DNA of 64,000 bases from Salibaculum sp035270045 (GCF_035270045.1 NZ_DATFIP010000007.1:1-64000); one strand, 5' to 3'; numbered from the stretch's first letter, positions 45,448-54,279 are shown. A program made the numbers and translations. The notes: generated by a model from the sequence alone, not told the origin.

Positions 45448-46413
45448 ATGCGTAATATCATCCTTGCCTTGACCCTGACCGTTTTCGCCAGCGCCGCCGC
45501 GGCCAACCCGGAGGCCTGGGCGCGCGAATGGCCCGATACGGACTTCCAGACCACCGTCATCGACGACTGGTCCGAAATAATGTCGGGCGGTCCGCCCAAG
45601 GACGGCATTCCGGCGCTCACGGATCCTGAATTCATTCCCGCCGCCGAGGAGGATCGCATCGACGGGCGCGAACCGGTCATCACCGTCGAGATCGCGGGCG
45701 AAACCCCGCGCGCCTACCCGATCCGCTACCTGACATGGCACGAGATCGTCAACGACACGGTCGGCGGTGAGCCGATCGCCGTGACCTTCTGTCCGCTGTG
45801 CAATTCCGGCATCACCTTCGATCGCCGCGTGGAGGGCCGGGTGCTGGAATTCGGCGTCTCGGGCAAGCTGCGTCATTCGGACATGATCATGTACGACCGT
45901 CAGACCGAAAGCTGGTGGCAACAGGCCATCGGCGAGGCCGTGGTGGGCGATCTGACAGGAACGGAGCTGGACCGGCTGCCGACCTGGATGGAAAGCTGGG
46001 AGGAGTTCACGGCCCGCAATCCCGAGGGTCTGGTGATGGCCGAACCCGGCCATCCGCGCGATTACGGGCGCAACCCCTACGTCAAATACGACAGCTCCCA
46101 GAGGCCCTTTCTCTACCGTGGGGAAAATCCACCACATGGTATCCCGCCGCTGGTGCGCGTCGTGGCCATCGCGGGGCAGGCGTGGCCCCTGACGCGGCTG
46201 TCCGAGGAAGGCCGGATCGAAGAGGCGGGCTACGTGCTGTCATGGTCGGCGGGACAGGCCTCGGCGCTGGACACTGCCCGGATCGCCGATGCCCGCGACG
46301 TCGGCACCGTGCGGGTGCGCGACGGAAAGGGCGCTGACGTGGCCCATGACGTGATGTTCGCCTTCGCTTTCCATGCCTTCTGGCCCGAGGGCGACTGGAT
46401 GCTGGCCGAGTGA
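45448..46413 (+). CDS. DUF3179 family exported protein
   Basis: A 321-residue protein with a signal peptide (~1-19, ending SAAAANP). The family motif VTFCPLCNSGITFDR lies near residues 110-125, with a CPLC pair that could bind metal or heme, and SGKLRHSDMIMYDRQTESWW follows. The family is found in many marine bacteria and archaea and has no firm function. It lies downstream of the cyclophilin pair by ~80 bp. Confidence 0.9.
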   Translation: MRNIILALTLTVFASAAAANPEAWAREWPDTDFQTTVIDDWSEIMSGGPPKDGIPALTDPEFIPAAEEDRIDGREPVITVEIAGETPRAYPIRYLTWHEIVNDTVGGEPIAVTFCPLCNSGITFDRRVEGRVLEFGVSGKLRHSDMIMYDRQTESWWQQAIGEAVVGDLTGTELDRLPTWMESWEEFTARNPEGLVMAEPGHPRDYGRNPYVKYDSSQRPFLYRGENPPHGIPPLVRVVAIAGQAWPLTRLSEEGRIEEAGYVLSWSAGQASALDTARIADARDVGTVRVRDGKGADVAHDVMFAFAFHAFWPEGDWMLAE

Positions 46414-46476
46414 CGGGGTCACACGCGTGCGGATGATGTCCGGTCAGCGCCAAGGGGCCGCCGCGGCCTGCTCTGC

Positions 46477-47856
46477 TCAGGTCCCGCAGAAGGTCCGCGT
46501 GACACGCTCCTGCTCGGCGGGCGGCGCGGTATGGCGCGTATCGGCCTTGGCATATGGGGCGGTCACGACCGAAAGCATCTCGTCGAAGGGGGCGAAATCG
46601 CCAGCTACCGCCGCCGCGATCACCGCTTCGATGCGGTGCAGGCGCGGGATGACCTGCGGGTTGGTGCGCGCGACAAGGTCCATGTCAGGCAAGCGAGCCT
46701 GCCAGCGCCGCGCCCAGTCCTCCATACCTTCGGGCACCGTCGGCAGGGCGGCGAAGGTATTGGTGAAGTCCAGCCCCTCGTGCGCCATGTGCGTCAGGAA
46801 GGCCTCGATCAGCGGGCGGTCGTCGGGGGTGGCGTCGGCCAGGCCGAACTTGGCCCCGAAGTGGCGCAGCCAGGCGGCCTCGTAAAGTGGCGGGAAGGCC
46901 TTGATCGCCTCGGTCAGCTCCGCAACGGCCTCGTCCTCGTCGCCCATGATCGGTACCAGGGCGCTGGCGAACTGCGCGATGTTCCAATGGGCGATTGGCG
47001 GCTGGTTGGAATAGGCATAGCGCCCCTGCCGGTCGATGGACGACAGCACCGTGTCGGGGTGATAGCGATCCATGAAGGCGCAGGGGCCATAGTCGATCGT
47101 CTCGCCCGAGAGGGCCGCGTTGTCGGTGTTCATGACCCCGTGGATGAAACCGATGGCCATCCAGCGCGCCACCAGGTCGGCCTGGACCTCCATCATTGCC
47201 TGCAGCAGCCCCATCGGCCCGTCCGCATTCGGGAAATGCCGCGCGATGGTGTAATCTGTCAGCCGTTGCAGCGCGTCGCGGTCGTCCCGGGCGGCGAAGG
47301 CCTGGAAGGTGCCCACGCGGATATGGCTTGCGGCCACGCGGGTCAGGATGGCGCCGGGCATCGGCCCGTCTTCGCGTAGCACCGGCTCGCCCGTGGTCAC
47401 GGCCGCCAGCGCCCGCGTGGTGGGCACGCCCATGGCGGCCATGGCTTCTGACATCAGGTATTCGCGTATTACCGGCCCGACCCAGGCGCGCCCGTCGCCC
47501 ATGCGCGAATAGGGCGTGGGGCCGGACCCCTTGAGCTGAATGTCGAAGCGGCCCTGCGCTGTCTCGACTTCGCCCAGCAGCAGCGCACGACCATCGCCAA
47601 GCTGCGGGGAAAACCCGCCGAACTGATGGCCGGCGTAGAGCTGGGCCAATGGTTCGGCCCCCGGCGGCGCGGTGTTCCCCGCGAAGACCCGGGCCAGCTC
47701 GACCCGATCCCCGGTGCCGTCCATGCCCAGCGCCTGCGCCAGCGGCGCGTTGAAGGCAAAAAGCTGCGGATCGCGCACTGGCGTGGCGCCCTGCCGCGTG
47801 TAGAACCGCTCGGGCAGGGTGACATAGGTGTTGTCGAAGGGAATCTGCAGGCCCAT
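46477..47856 (-). CDS. selO: Protein adenylyltransferase SelO
   Basis: A pseudokinase-fold enzyme that transfers AMP to Ser, Thr or Tyr of target proteins. In 459 residues it shows YAGHQFGGFSPQLGDGRALL near 70-90, IQLKGSGPTPYSRMGDGRAW near 110 and HGVMNTDNAALSGETIDYGP near 240 (catalytic/metal region). The C-terminal FCGT places C457 where eukaryotic SelO has selenocysteine. The start at 47856 (MGLQIPFDNTY) fits the family; the frame stays open upstream without family similarity. Confidence 0.95.
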   Translation of the reverse strand: MGLQIPFDNTYVTLPERFYTRQGATPVRDPQLFAFNAPLAQALGMDGTGDRVELARVFAGNTAPPGAEPLAQLYAGHQFGGFSPQLGDGRALLLGEVETAQGRFDIQLKGSGPTPYSRMGDGRAWVGPVIREYLMSEAMAAMGVPTTRALAAVTTGEPVLREDGPMPGAILTRVAASHIRVGTFQAFAARDDRDALQRLTDYTIARHFPNADGPMGLLQAMMEVQADLVARWMAIGFIHGVMNTDNAALSGETIDYGPCAFMDRYHPDTVLSSIDRQGRYAYSNQPPIAHWNIAQFASALVPIMGDEDEAVAELTEAIKAFPPLYEAAWLRHFGAKFGLADATPDDRPLIEAFLTHMAHEGLDFTNTFAALPTVPEGMEDWARRWQARLPDMDLVARTNPQVIPRLHRIEAVIAAAVAGDFAPFDEMLSVVTAPYAKADTRHTAPPAEQERVTRTFCGT

Positions 47857-47972
47857 GCTGCTTAGATAGGTCGGGAAAGGCACGCGGAAAAGCCCCCTTG
47901 ATGTCGCTTTGCTTGCCTTCGATCCCACCCGTTTTAGGTCTTTCTGCGACAATAGGTAACAGGAGTAGCGCA

Positions 47973-48512
47973 ATGACCGCATCGACACGCAGCCGGATGG
48001 CGCTGCGCGATCGTCCCGAGTTCGCCAGCAAGCCGCGGCCGCTGGCCTTTCAGGCGGAGACCATGACTGCCGAGGCCGTTGCCGCCATGTCCGACAAGAG
48101 CTACGGCTCGGTCGTTGTCGTGGATGGCGACAACAAGGTGATCGGCATCGTCACCGAACGCGATATCATGAAGAAGATCGTCAATGCCGGGCGCGACGCG
48201 GCCAAGACCCCCCTGTCCGAGATCATGACGGCCGAGCCGCGCGTGGCGCACGAGACCGACGAAGTGGTCGACTGGCTGCGCATCATGTCGAACGAACGGT
48301 TCCGCCGCCTGCCCGTGGTGGACGACGAGGGCCGCGTCAAGGCCGTCTTCACCCAGGGCGATTTCGTCAGCTACACGTGGCCTGACCTGATCTACCAGGC
48401 CGGGCAGATGGCCAAGGCGAGCGTCTTCAAGAATTGGCACATCGCGCTGATCGGGGGCGGTATCGCGCTTTATTCCATCATCATGGTGATCGTGGTCGCA
48501 ATGGCCACCTGA
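47973..48512 (+). CDS. CBS-domain protein with C-terminal membrane segment
   Basis: A 179-residue protein with two CBS motifs: SYGSVVVVDGDNKVIGIVTE (~43-62) and RFRRLPVVDDEGRVKAVFTQ (~108-127). The pair usually binds adenine nucleotides and regulates a partner. A hydrophobic helix (~155-177) anchors the C terminus in the membrane. AGGAG at 47961-47965 supports the start. It is divergent from selO, an AMPylase, but no link is proven. Confidence 0.9.
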   Translation: MTASTRSRMALRDRPEFASKPRPLAFQAETMTAEAVAAMSDKSYGSVVVVDGDNKVIGIVTERDIMKKIVNAGRDAAKTPLSEIMTAEPRVAHETDEVVDWLRIMSNERFRRLPVVDDEGRVKAVFTQGDFVSYTWPDLIYQAGQMAKASVFKNWHIALIGGGIALYSIIMVIVVAMAT

Positions 48513-48522
48513 CCGGGCGGGG

Positions 48523-48969
48523 TCACAGCCTGCGCGACATGAGCGCGTTGCGGCCCCGCAGGACAAAGCCCGCACGGCCGTAGAAGCGCTGGACGATTTC
48601 GTTTTCGCGGTCAACCTCGAGGTGCAGGGCGGTCACGCCGGCTCCGCGCAGCGCAGTTGCCAGGTCGTTCAGTGCCTCGGTCGCCAATCCGCGCCCGCGC
48701 ACGGCCGGCCGCACGAAGAGTTCGTCCAGAAAACCGTTGATGCCGCCCGTCCTGACGGCCCAGCCGAAACTGACCGCGACATAGCCCACGGGCGCCCGGC
48801 GCGGGCCAAGTAGCCAGACCGCCCCCAGCGGCGTGCCCTCCAGCAGGGGCCGCAGCGCCCGGTCGCGCTGTGCATCGTCGGTCTCAAGCCCTTGCTCCGC
48901 GTGAAATGCGGCGACCAACGGCATCAGCTTCTCCGCGTCCTCGGGGCCGCACAGGTGAAGCTGGGTCAT
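48523..48969 (-). CDS. GNAT-family N-acetyltransferase
   Basis: A 148-residue acetyl-CoA-dependent transferase. Motif A appears as LFVRPAVRGRGLATEALNDL near residue 85-105 (the acetyl-CoA pyrophosphate loop) and ENEIVQRFYGRAGFVLRGR near 125. Substrate unknown. It converges on the CBS protein gene, 10 bp away, and lies downstream of the nucleoside hydrolase. Confidence 0.9.
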   Translation of the reverse strand: MTQLHLCGPEDAEKLMPLVAAFHAEQGLETDDAQRDRALRPLLEGTPLGAVWLLGPRRAPVGYVAVSFGWAVRTGGINGFLDELFVRPAVRGRGLATEALNDLATALRGAGVTALHLEVDRENEIVQRFYGRAGFVLRGRNALMSRRL

Positions 48970-49006
48970 TTGCCCGGCCCGTCTCGGTTCAGGGCGCGCG
49001 CGCGGC

Positions 49007-49951
49007 TCACAGCGTCGCGATCCGGTCGGTCAGCAGCGCAAAGAACCGGTCCGCGTCAAGGTCGCCGATGAACAGCGCATTCGGCGCCCGGTCGGTCACG
49101 CGCCACCAGTCTGCGACGGTCATGCCGCGGGTCAGGGGGCTCGCGGTTTCGATTTCCACGTTGATGTGACGGCCCGAGAAAAGCTCCGGTGCCAACAGCC
49201 AGGCGATGGTGCAGGGGTCGTGCAGCGGCGCGCCCTCCTGCCCGTATTTTTCCTTGTCGAAACGCTCGAAGAAATCCGTCCAGGCGGCGACCGCATCGCC
49301 GACCGGCGTGCTCATCTCGCGGAAGCCCCGGATATGATCGGGCGTGGTCAAGGCCTTGTGGGTCACGTCCAGCGGCATCACCACCAGCGCAACGCCGGAG
49401 CAAAACACGATCTCGGCGGCCTCGGGGTCCACGTAGATGTTGAATTCCGCCGCCGGGGTGATGTTGCCCACCTCGAAATAGGCGCCGCCCATCAGCACGA
49501 TTTCCTGCACCCGGTCAACGATATCTGGCGCGCGCCGGAATGCGGTCGCGATGTTGGTCAGCGGCCCGATGGGGCAGAGCGTGACCGTGCCGGGCGGTTC
49601 CGCGCGCAGGGTCTCGATCAGGAAATCCACGGCGTGGACCTCCTGCAGCGGGGTGGCGGGGTCGGGAAGGTCCGGCCCGTCCAGGCCGGTCTTGCCGTGC
49701 ACATGCTCTGCGGTGACCAGGCTGTGCGCCAGGGGCCGGTCGCAGCCGGCGAAAACCGGCACATCCTGTCGCCCCGCCAGGTCGCAGACCTTGCGGGCGT
49801 TGGTCTGGGTCAACTCCAGCGGCACATTGCCGGCCACCGCCGTAAGGCCGAGAACCTCCAGTTCTGGCGCGGCAAGGGCCAGCAGGATGGCGACGGCGTC
49901 GTCCTGCCCGGGGTCGGTGTCGATGATGATCTTGCGGGGTGTGTCGGTCAT
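49007..49951 (-). CDS. Inosine-uridine type nucleoside hydrolase
   Basis: A 314-residue enzyme that splits ribonucleosides into base and ribose. The calcium-binding motif DTDPGQDDAVAILLAL (~10-25) and the GNVPLELTQTNARKV segment are diagnostic, and EFNIYVDPEAAEIVF near 165 completes the active-site set. The specificity group (purine or pyrimidine) is not obvious. Minus-strand neighbour of the Rieske oxygenase pair; the GNAT gene follows it. Confidence 0.94.
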   Translation of the reverse strand: MTDTPRKIIIDTDPGQDDAVAILLALAAPELEVLGLTAVAGNVPLELTQTNARKVCDLAGRQDVPVFAGCDRPLAHSLVTAEHVHGKTGLDGPDLPDPATPLQEVHAVDFLIETLRAEPPGTVTLCPIGPLTNIATAFRRAPDIVDRVQEIVLMGGAYFEVGNITPAAEFNIYVDPEAAEIVFCSGVALVVMPLDVTHKALTTPDHIRGFREMSTPVGDAVAAWTDFFERFDKEKYGQEGAPLHDPCTIAWLLAPELFSGRHINVEIETASPLTRGMTVADWWRVTDRAPNALFIGDLDADRFFALLTDRIATL

Positions 49952-49993
49952 TGCATCCTTGTCGCCCCGGCAGCCCCGGGGCGCAAGGGGCGA

Positions 49994-50203
49994 TCAGGCC
50001 CGGCCCAGCCCGTGCAGCCGGTCATACAGGGCATCGGCGGCCGAGTGGCCCGCGTCCAGCGCGAAGACCCAGGCATGGGTCAGGTAGAAGCAGGCCGCGT
50101 CCAGGTCGTTGGCGCAATTCGCGGCCTCTTCATAGAGCGCGACAAGCGCTTTGCGATCGTCGCGGGCGTGCGCGTCGAGCAGGCGGCGGGCAAGATCAGC
50201 CAT
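49994..50203 (-). CDS. Small protein coupled to the Rieske oxygenase gene
   Basis: A 69-residue soluble, helical protein (MADLARRLLDAHARDDRKAL, ending ADALYDRLHGLGRA). It starts eight bases inside the end of the Rieske oxygenase gene, so the two are translationally coupled. I do not recognise a family; its composition suggests a small helical accessory protein. No metal-binding or catalytic motif is evident. Confidence 0.7.
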   Translation of the reverse strand: MADLARRLLDAHARDDRKALVALYEEAANCANDLDAACFYLTHAWVFALDAGHSAADALYDRLHGLGRA

Positions 50204-51341
50204 GGCCCTGCATCCTCATCGCCACCCAGTCGTGGAAGCAGTGGGTCGGGCTGTCCATGGCCGGGCTGAAGCGGCCGCCGTCGAAGCCCGGCGCGCTGCG
50301 GCCCCGCTGCATGCCCTCGCAGACGCCGATATCTTCCTCGAACACCGTTTTCCACAGCGTGGCGTTCTTGGCGCGCATCCCCTCGTCGGTCCGAGGGGTC
50401 GCGTAGAACAGGTGGATATGCTCGCGGGTGTGGTCCTGGGCGACGGGGTCCAGCACGATGGCAAAGGCGTGGTCGCGCTGCACGCCCAGCAGCACGTTGG
50501 GATAGAGCGCCACGTATTCGCCGCCCTCGACCCATTTCTCCGACAGGCCCTCGAAATCGGGGAAGACTTCCTCGTTGACCCCGCGCAATTGGCGGTAAAC
50601 CAGCGTGCCCTGGCCCGAGTAATGCCCCGGGGCCTCGATGTTGTAATGGTCTTCCAGCCGCGAATAGCTGTTCAGGCCCGGATGGACCCATGGCAGGTGG
50701 TAGCTTTCGCAGTAGTTCTCGACCGCGAGCTTCCAGTTGGTCCTGACGTCCAGCACGAAGGTGCTGTCGGCACCCCCGTGATAGAGCGGCTTGTCATGCT
50801 CGGCCCAGCGGGCGATCAGGTCGGCGTGCACCTCCTCGAAGGGCGGGGCGGTGCCGTCGACGTTGATGAAGACCACCTCGCGCCAGATGTGGCTGGGCAC
50901 CTCGATCAGCCCGAGGGTGTCCTTGTCGATGGCGTCGTGGGTGTTGTGGCCCGGCCCACCCACGTGGGGGGTCGAGACCAGCCGTCCGGCGGTTGAGTAG
51001 CACCAGGAATGATAGGGGCAGCGGATCGCGCCCTCGATCTTGCGCGGCTCGGGCACCAGCATCATGCCGCGGTGGCGGCAGATGTTCTGAAACACGCGGA
51101 CCTCGCCCTGTTTGTCCCGGATCAGCAGAAGCGGCATCCCGAGGAAATCCATGGGCACCGCGTCGCCCGGCTCGGGGACATCGGCGGTGACGGCCAGCCC
51201 CGCCCAGGTCGACATGAGCAGGGCCTGCGCCTCGGTGCGGAACATGTCCGGGTCCGTGTAATGGGCGTTGGGCAGTCCGTTGGCACTGGCGACGGGGCGG
51301 CGTACCGCATCCAGCGCGTCAAGCTCGATATCCTTGGCCAT
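50196..51341 (-). CDS. Rieske-type ring-hydroxylating / quaternary-amine oxygenase
   Basis: A 381-residue oxygenase. The [2Fe-2S] Rieske ligands are C88, H90, C108 and H111 (CRHRGM...CPYHSW). The non-heme iron site is H215 and H220, with bridging E212 in NYCESYHLPWVHP. Overall it resembles the glycine betaine / choline / carnitine monooxygenase group (GbcA/CMO-like). AGGAG precedes the start at 51341. No reductase partner gene is adjacent, so electrons must come from elsewhere. Sarcosine oxidase genes 5 kb away suggest glycine-betaine breakdown, but the substrate is inferred. Confidence 0.85.
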   Translation of the reverse strand: MAKDIELDALDAVRRPVASANGLPNAHYTDPDMFRTEAQALLMSTWAGLAVTADVPEPGDAVPMDFLGMPLLLIRDKQGEVRVFQNICRHRGMMLVPEPRKIEGAIRCPYHSWCYSTAGRLVSTPHVGGPGHNTHDAIDKDTLGLIEVPSHIWREVVFINVDGTAPPFEEVHADLIARWAEHDKPLYHGGADSTFVLDVRTNWKLAVENYCESYHLPWVHPGLNSYSRLEDHYNIEAPGHYSGQGTLVYRQLRGVNEEVFPDFEGLSEKWVEGGEYVALYPNVLLGVQRDHAFAIVLDPVAQDHTREHIHLFYATPRTDEGMRAKNATLWKTVFEEDIGVCEGMQRGRSAPGFDGGRFSPAMDSPTHCFHDWVAMRMQGHG

Positions 51342-51409
51342 CGGGCACACTCCTGTCGTCGGATCGTGCGTCACGATAGCTCGGCGGGGCGGCGTGCGCC
51401 GCTATCCCA

Positions 51410-51440
51410 GCGACATGCGCTTTTCTCACCGCGACATGCG
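51410..51440. promoter_or_regulatory. Direct repeats upstream of the Rieske oxygenase gene
   Basis: GCGACATGCG at 51410-51419 and again at 51431-51440, 21 bp apart (two helical turns), 70-100 bp before the gene's start. Two same-facing sites at this spacing are typical of AraC-family activators. A related GACATGCGG occurs at 56829-56837, upstream of soxB. Confidence 0.5.
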
Positions 51441-51473
51441 GGGGGAATTCGGGCCTGACAGGAGGTGGACGTG

Positions 51474-52037
51474 TTACGCTGCGCCGCGTGACAGGGCAGC
51501 AACGCCGGTGCGCGCCATTTCCACCAGGCCGATGGGGCGCATCAGGTCGGCGAAGGCGTCGATCTTTTCCGGCGTGCCGGTGATCTCGAAGACGAAGCTT
51601 TCGAGCGTGCTGTCCACGACGCTGGCGCGAAAGACATCCGCCAGGCGCAGCGCCTCGACCCGGTCTTCGCCCTTGCCCGTCACCTTGAAAAGCGCAAGTT
51701 CGCGCTCGACGCTGCGGCCCTCGACCGTCAGGTCATGGACTTCGTGGACCGGAACGATCCGGCCCAGCTGGGCGGTGATCTGGTTGATGACCTGCGGCGT
51801 GCCGGTGGTGACGATGGTGATGCGGCTCAGGTGCCCGGTATGGTCCACCTCGGCCACGGTCAGACTCTCGATGTTGTAGCCCCGCCCCGAGAACAGCCCG
51901 ATGACACGGGCCAGAACGCCCGGCTCGTTCTCGACCAGAACGGCGAGGGTGTGGCGTTCCTCGGTGTCCGAGAAGGTGGGCCGCAGGTTGTAGGCGGAAT
52001 GGCTCGTGGAGCCTTTCTTGATATTGAGCGCAGACAT
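51474..52037 (-). CDS. ilvN: Acetolactate synthase small (regulatory) subunit
   Basis: A 187-residue regulatory subunit of acetohydroxyacid synthase. The ACT domain begins RHTLAVLVENEPGVLARVIG near residue 27, with SGRGYNIESLTVAEVD near 50, where valine binds. It activates IlvB and confers feedback inhibition. Its ATG overlaps by one base the stop of an unusual upstream gene (TAATG) that sits between it and ilvB. Confidence 0.97.
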   Translation of the reverse strand: MSALNIKKGSTSHSAYNLRPTFSDTEERHTLAVLVENEPGVLARVIGLFSGRGYNIESLTVAEVDHTGHLSRITIVTTGTPQVINQITAQLGRIVPVHEVHDLTVEGRSVERELALFKVTGKGEDRVEALRLADVFRASVVDSTLESFVFEITGTPEKIDAFADLMRPIGLVEMARTGVAALSRGAA

Positions 52038-52513
52038 TATGGGTTCCTATACTGTTCATTACCACTAGCCTCTGGTGACGTATTTACTTGAAAAGCTGTG
52101 GTGCGAGCGGTGATCTGATCGGTGAATTCGCGCCAATCAGTAGCAATTTTGGTCGCATTCCAATCATCAAGATTGGCTCGAATAACGGTTTCAACTAGTG
52201 GATCGAGAACGCTACTTCTAAGGCCTTTAGCATATTCTGCTTTCGCTCTCTTGGTTGTTTCATTCGGGAAGATTAGCCGCCCGTAATCAATCTGCGTCGA
52301 CAATTCGATAGCCGCCGTCCGTTTTGTTAAGTCGTCTCCACTACGCAGGTCGCAATAGATTTCCGCCAATTTTTGAACCCAGAGATGCAAGTCGGCTTCC
52401 CTGGATATTTGAAACGACCGACGTCTGTCGAGGATTGTAACAAGACCAAATGCAGCCGAGATAATCACAGCCGCAGTCGAGGTGACTAACGGAACCCATT
52501 GTTGCCATTCCAT
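52037..52513 (-). CDS. Uncharacterised single-span membrane protein embedded in ilvBN
   Basis: A 158-residue protein of unknown family. One N-terminal membrane helix (~7-28; VPLVTSTAAVIISAAFGLV) precedes a soluble helical domain rich in charged residues. The DNA is visibly A+T-richer than its neighbours and uses different codons, a sign of recent acquisition. Signals are tight: the ilvB stop TAG overlaps its AGGAG ribosome-binding site, and its own TAA overlaps the ilvN ATG. It is therefore translated as part of the operon. I see no toxin, nuclease or transport motif. Confidence 0.8.
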   Translation of the reverse strand: MEWQQWVPLVTSTAAVIISAAFGLVTILDRRRSFQISREADLHLWVQKLAEIYCDLRSGDDLTKRTAAIELSTQIDYGRLIFPNETTKRAKAEYAKGLRSSVLDPLVETVIRANLDDWNATKIATDWREFTDQITARTTAFQVNTSPEASGNEQYRNP

Positions 52514-52524
52514 TGTGCCGTCTC

Positions 52525-54279
52525 CTAAACCAACACCGATCCCTTGCTGTCGATCACACCTTGCGTTTCGGCCTCGCCCAGCAGCATCTCGTTGTGGGCC
52601 TTGCCCGACGGGATCATGGGGAAGCAGTTCTCGTGCTTCTCGACCAGGCAGTCGAAGATCACCGGGCCGTCGTGGTTCAGCATCTCCATGATGGCGTCGT
52701 CCAGGTCGGCGGGGTCGTCGCACAGGATTCCCTTGGCGCCGAAGGCCTCGGCCAGTTTCACGAAATCGGGCAGGGCCTCGGACCAGCTCGACGAATAGCG
52801 CTCGCCGTGCAGGAGTTCCTGCCACTGGCGCACCATCCCGAGGCGTTCATTGTTCAGGATGAACTGCTTGACCGGCAGACGGTACTGCACCGCCGTGCCC
52901 ATTTCCTGCATGTTCATCAGCCACGATGCCTCGCCCGCCACGTTTATGACCAGCGCATCCGGGTGCCCCATCTGGACCCCGATCGACGCAGGAAAGCCAT
53001 AGCCCATGGTTCCCAGCCCGCCCGAGGTCATCCAGTGGTTGGGATCGTCGAAGCCCATGTACTGGGCCGCCCACATCTGGTGCTGGCCCACCTCGGTGCA
53101 GATGAACCGGTCCTTGCGATCCTTGGTCAGCGCCTCCAACCGTTCCAGGGCGTATTGCGGACGGATGGTCTTGCCTTCCTGGGTGTAGGCGAGGCAGTTG
53201 ACCGTCTTCCAGTCGGCGATCTGCGCCCACCAGTCGTCGAGTCCCGCGCGGTCGGTCTTGCGGCCGCGGGATTTCCAGACCTTCAGCACGTCCTCGAGCA
53301 CATGGCCCACGTCGCCGATGATGGCGATATCCGTGCGGATCACCTTGTTGATCGACGACGGGTCGATGTCGATATGAACCTTCTTCGAATTGGGGCTGAA
53401 GGCGTCGATCCGACCGGTGATGCGATCGTCGAACCGGGCGCCTATGTTGATCATCAGGTCGCAGTCGTGCATCGCCATGTTGGACTCGTAAAGCCCGTGC
53501 ATCCCCAGCATCCCCAGCCAGTTCGCGCCCGAGGCGGGGTAGGCGCCCAGCCCCATCAGGGTCGAGGTGATGGGAAAGCCCGTGGCATCGACCAGTTCGC
53601 GCAGCAGCTGGCTGGCCGCCGGGCCGGAATTGATGACGCCGCCGCCGGTGTAGAAGATCGGCTTCTTCGCCTTCTCGATGGCCGCCACCAGGTCGGTGAC
53701 GCCCTCGATGTCGCCCTTGACCTGGGGGTGGTAATGCGAGGTCATGGCCCTGGGCGCCGTGTAGTCGGCCGCGGCGAATTGCACGTCCTTGGGAATATCG
53801 ACCAGCACGGGGCCGGGGCGGCCGCTTGCCGCGACGTGAAAGGCTTCGTGGATGATATTCGACAGGTTTTCAGTGTCCTTGACCAGCCAGTTGTGCTTGG
53901 TGCAGGGGCGCGTGATGCCCACCGTGTCGGCCTCCTGGAAGGCGTCCGAACCGATCATGAAGGTCGGCACCTGGCCGGAGAAGACCACCAGCGGGATCGA
54001 ATCCATCAGCGCGTCGGTCAGCCCGGTGACGGCATTGGTGGCCCCGGGGCCCGAGGTGACAAGTGCAACACCCACCTTGCCGGTTGCGCGGGCATAGCCC
54101 TCGGCGGCGTGGATGGCCCCCTGTTCGTGGCGCACGAGGACGTGTTTGATCGAGTTCTGCTGAAAGACCTCGTCGTAGATGGGCAGCACGGCGCCGCCAG
54201 GATAGCCGAATACCGTGTCCACGCCCTGGTCAATCAGGGCCTGAACCACCATTTTCGCTCCGGTCATCTGTGCTGACAT
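52525..54279 (-). CDS. ilvB: Acetolactate synthase large (catalytic) subunit
   Basis: Thiamine-diphosphate enzyme making acetolactate or acetohydroxybutyrate, first common step of valine, leucine and isoleucine synthesis. In 584 residues it has FGYPGGAVLPIYDE near 24, the catalytic Glu E52 in RHEQGAIHAAEGYAR, and LGMVRQWQELLHGERYS near 480. The metal/TPP motif near residue 445 reads AGEASWLMNMQE, with Glu where GD(G) is usual. The start at 54279 follows GAGGAT. A leader peptide and attenuator precede it. Confidence 0.96.
   Translation of the reverse strand: MSAQMTGAKMVVQALIDQGVDTVFGYPGGAVLPIYDEVFQQNSIKHVLVRHEQGAIHAAEGYARATGKVGVALVTSGPGATNAVTGLTDALMDSIPLVVFSGQVPTFMIGSDAFQEADTVGITRPCTKHNWLVKDTENLSNIIHEAFHVAASGRPGPVLVDIPKDVQFAAADYTAPRAMTSHYHPQVKGDIEGVTDLVAAIEKAKKPIFYTGGGVINSGPAASQLLRELVDATGFPITSTLMGLGAYPASGANWLGMLGMHGLYESNMAMHDCDLMINIGARFDDRITGRIDAFSPNSKKVHIDIDPSSINKVIRTDIAIIGDVGHVLEDVLKVWKSRGRKTDRAGLDDWWAQIADWKTVNCLAYTQEGKTIRPQYALERLEALTKDRKDRFICTEVGQHQMWAAQYMGFDDPNHWMTSGGLGTMGYGFPASIGVQMGHPDALVINVAGEASWLMNMQEMGTAVQYRLPVKQFILNNERLGMVRQWQELLHGERYSSSWSEALPDFVKLAEAFGAKGILCDDPADLDDAIMEMLNHDGPVIFDCLVEKHENCFPMIPSGKAHNEMLLGEAETQGVIDSKGSVLV

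Noticed and set aside
52513..54276. A 587-codon open frame on the plus strand
   Set aside because: Antisense shadow of ilvB; His/Asp/Val-rich low-information translation.
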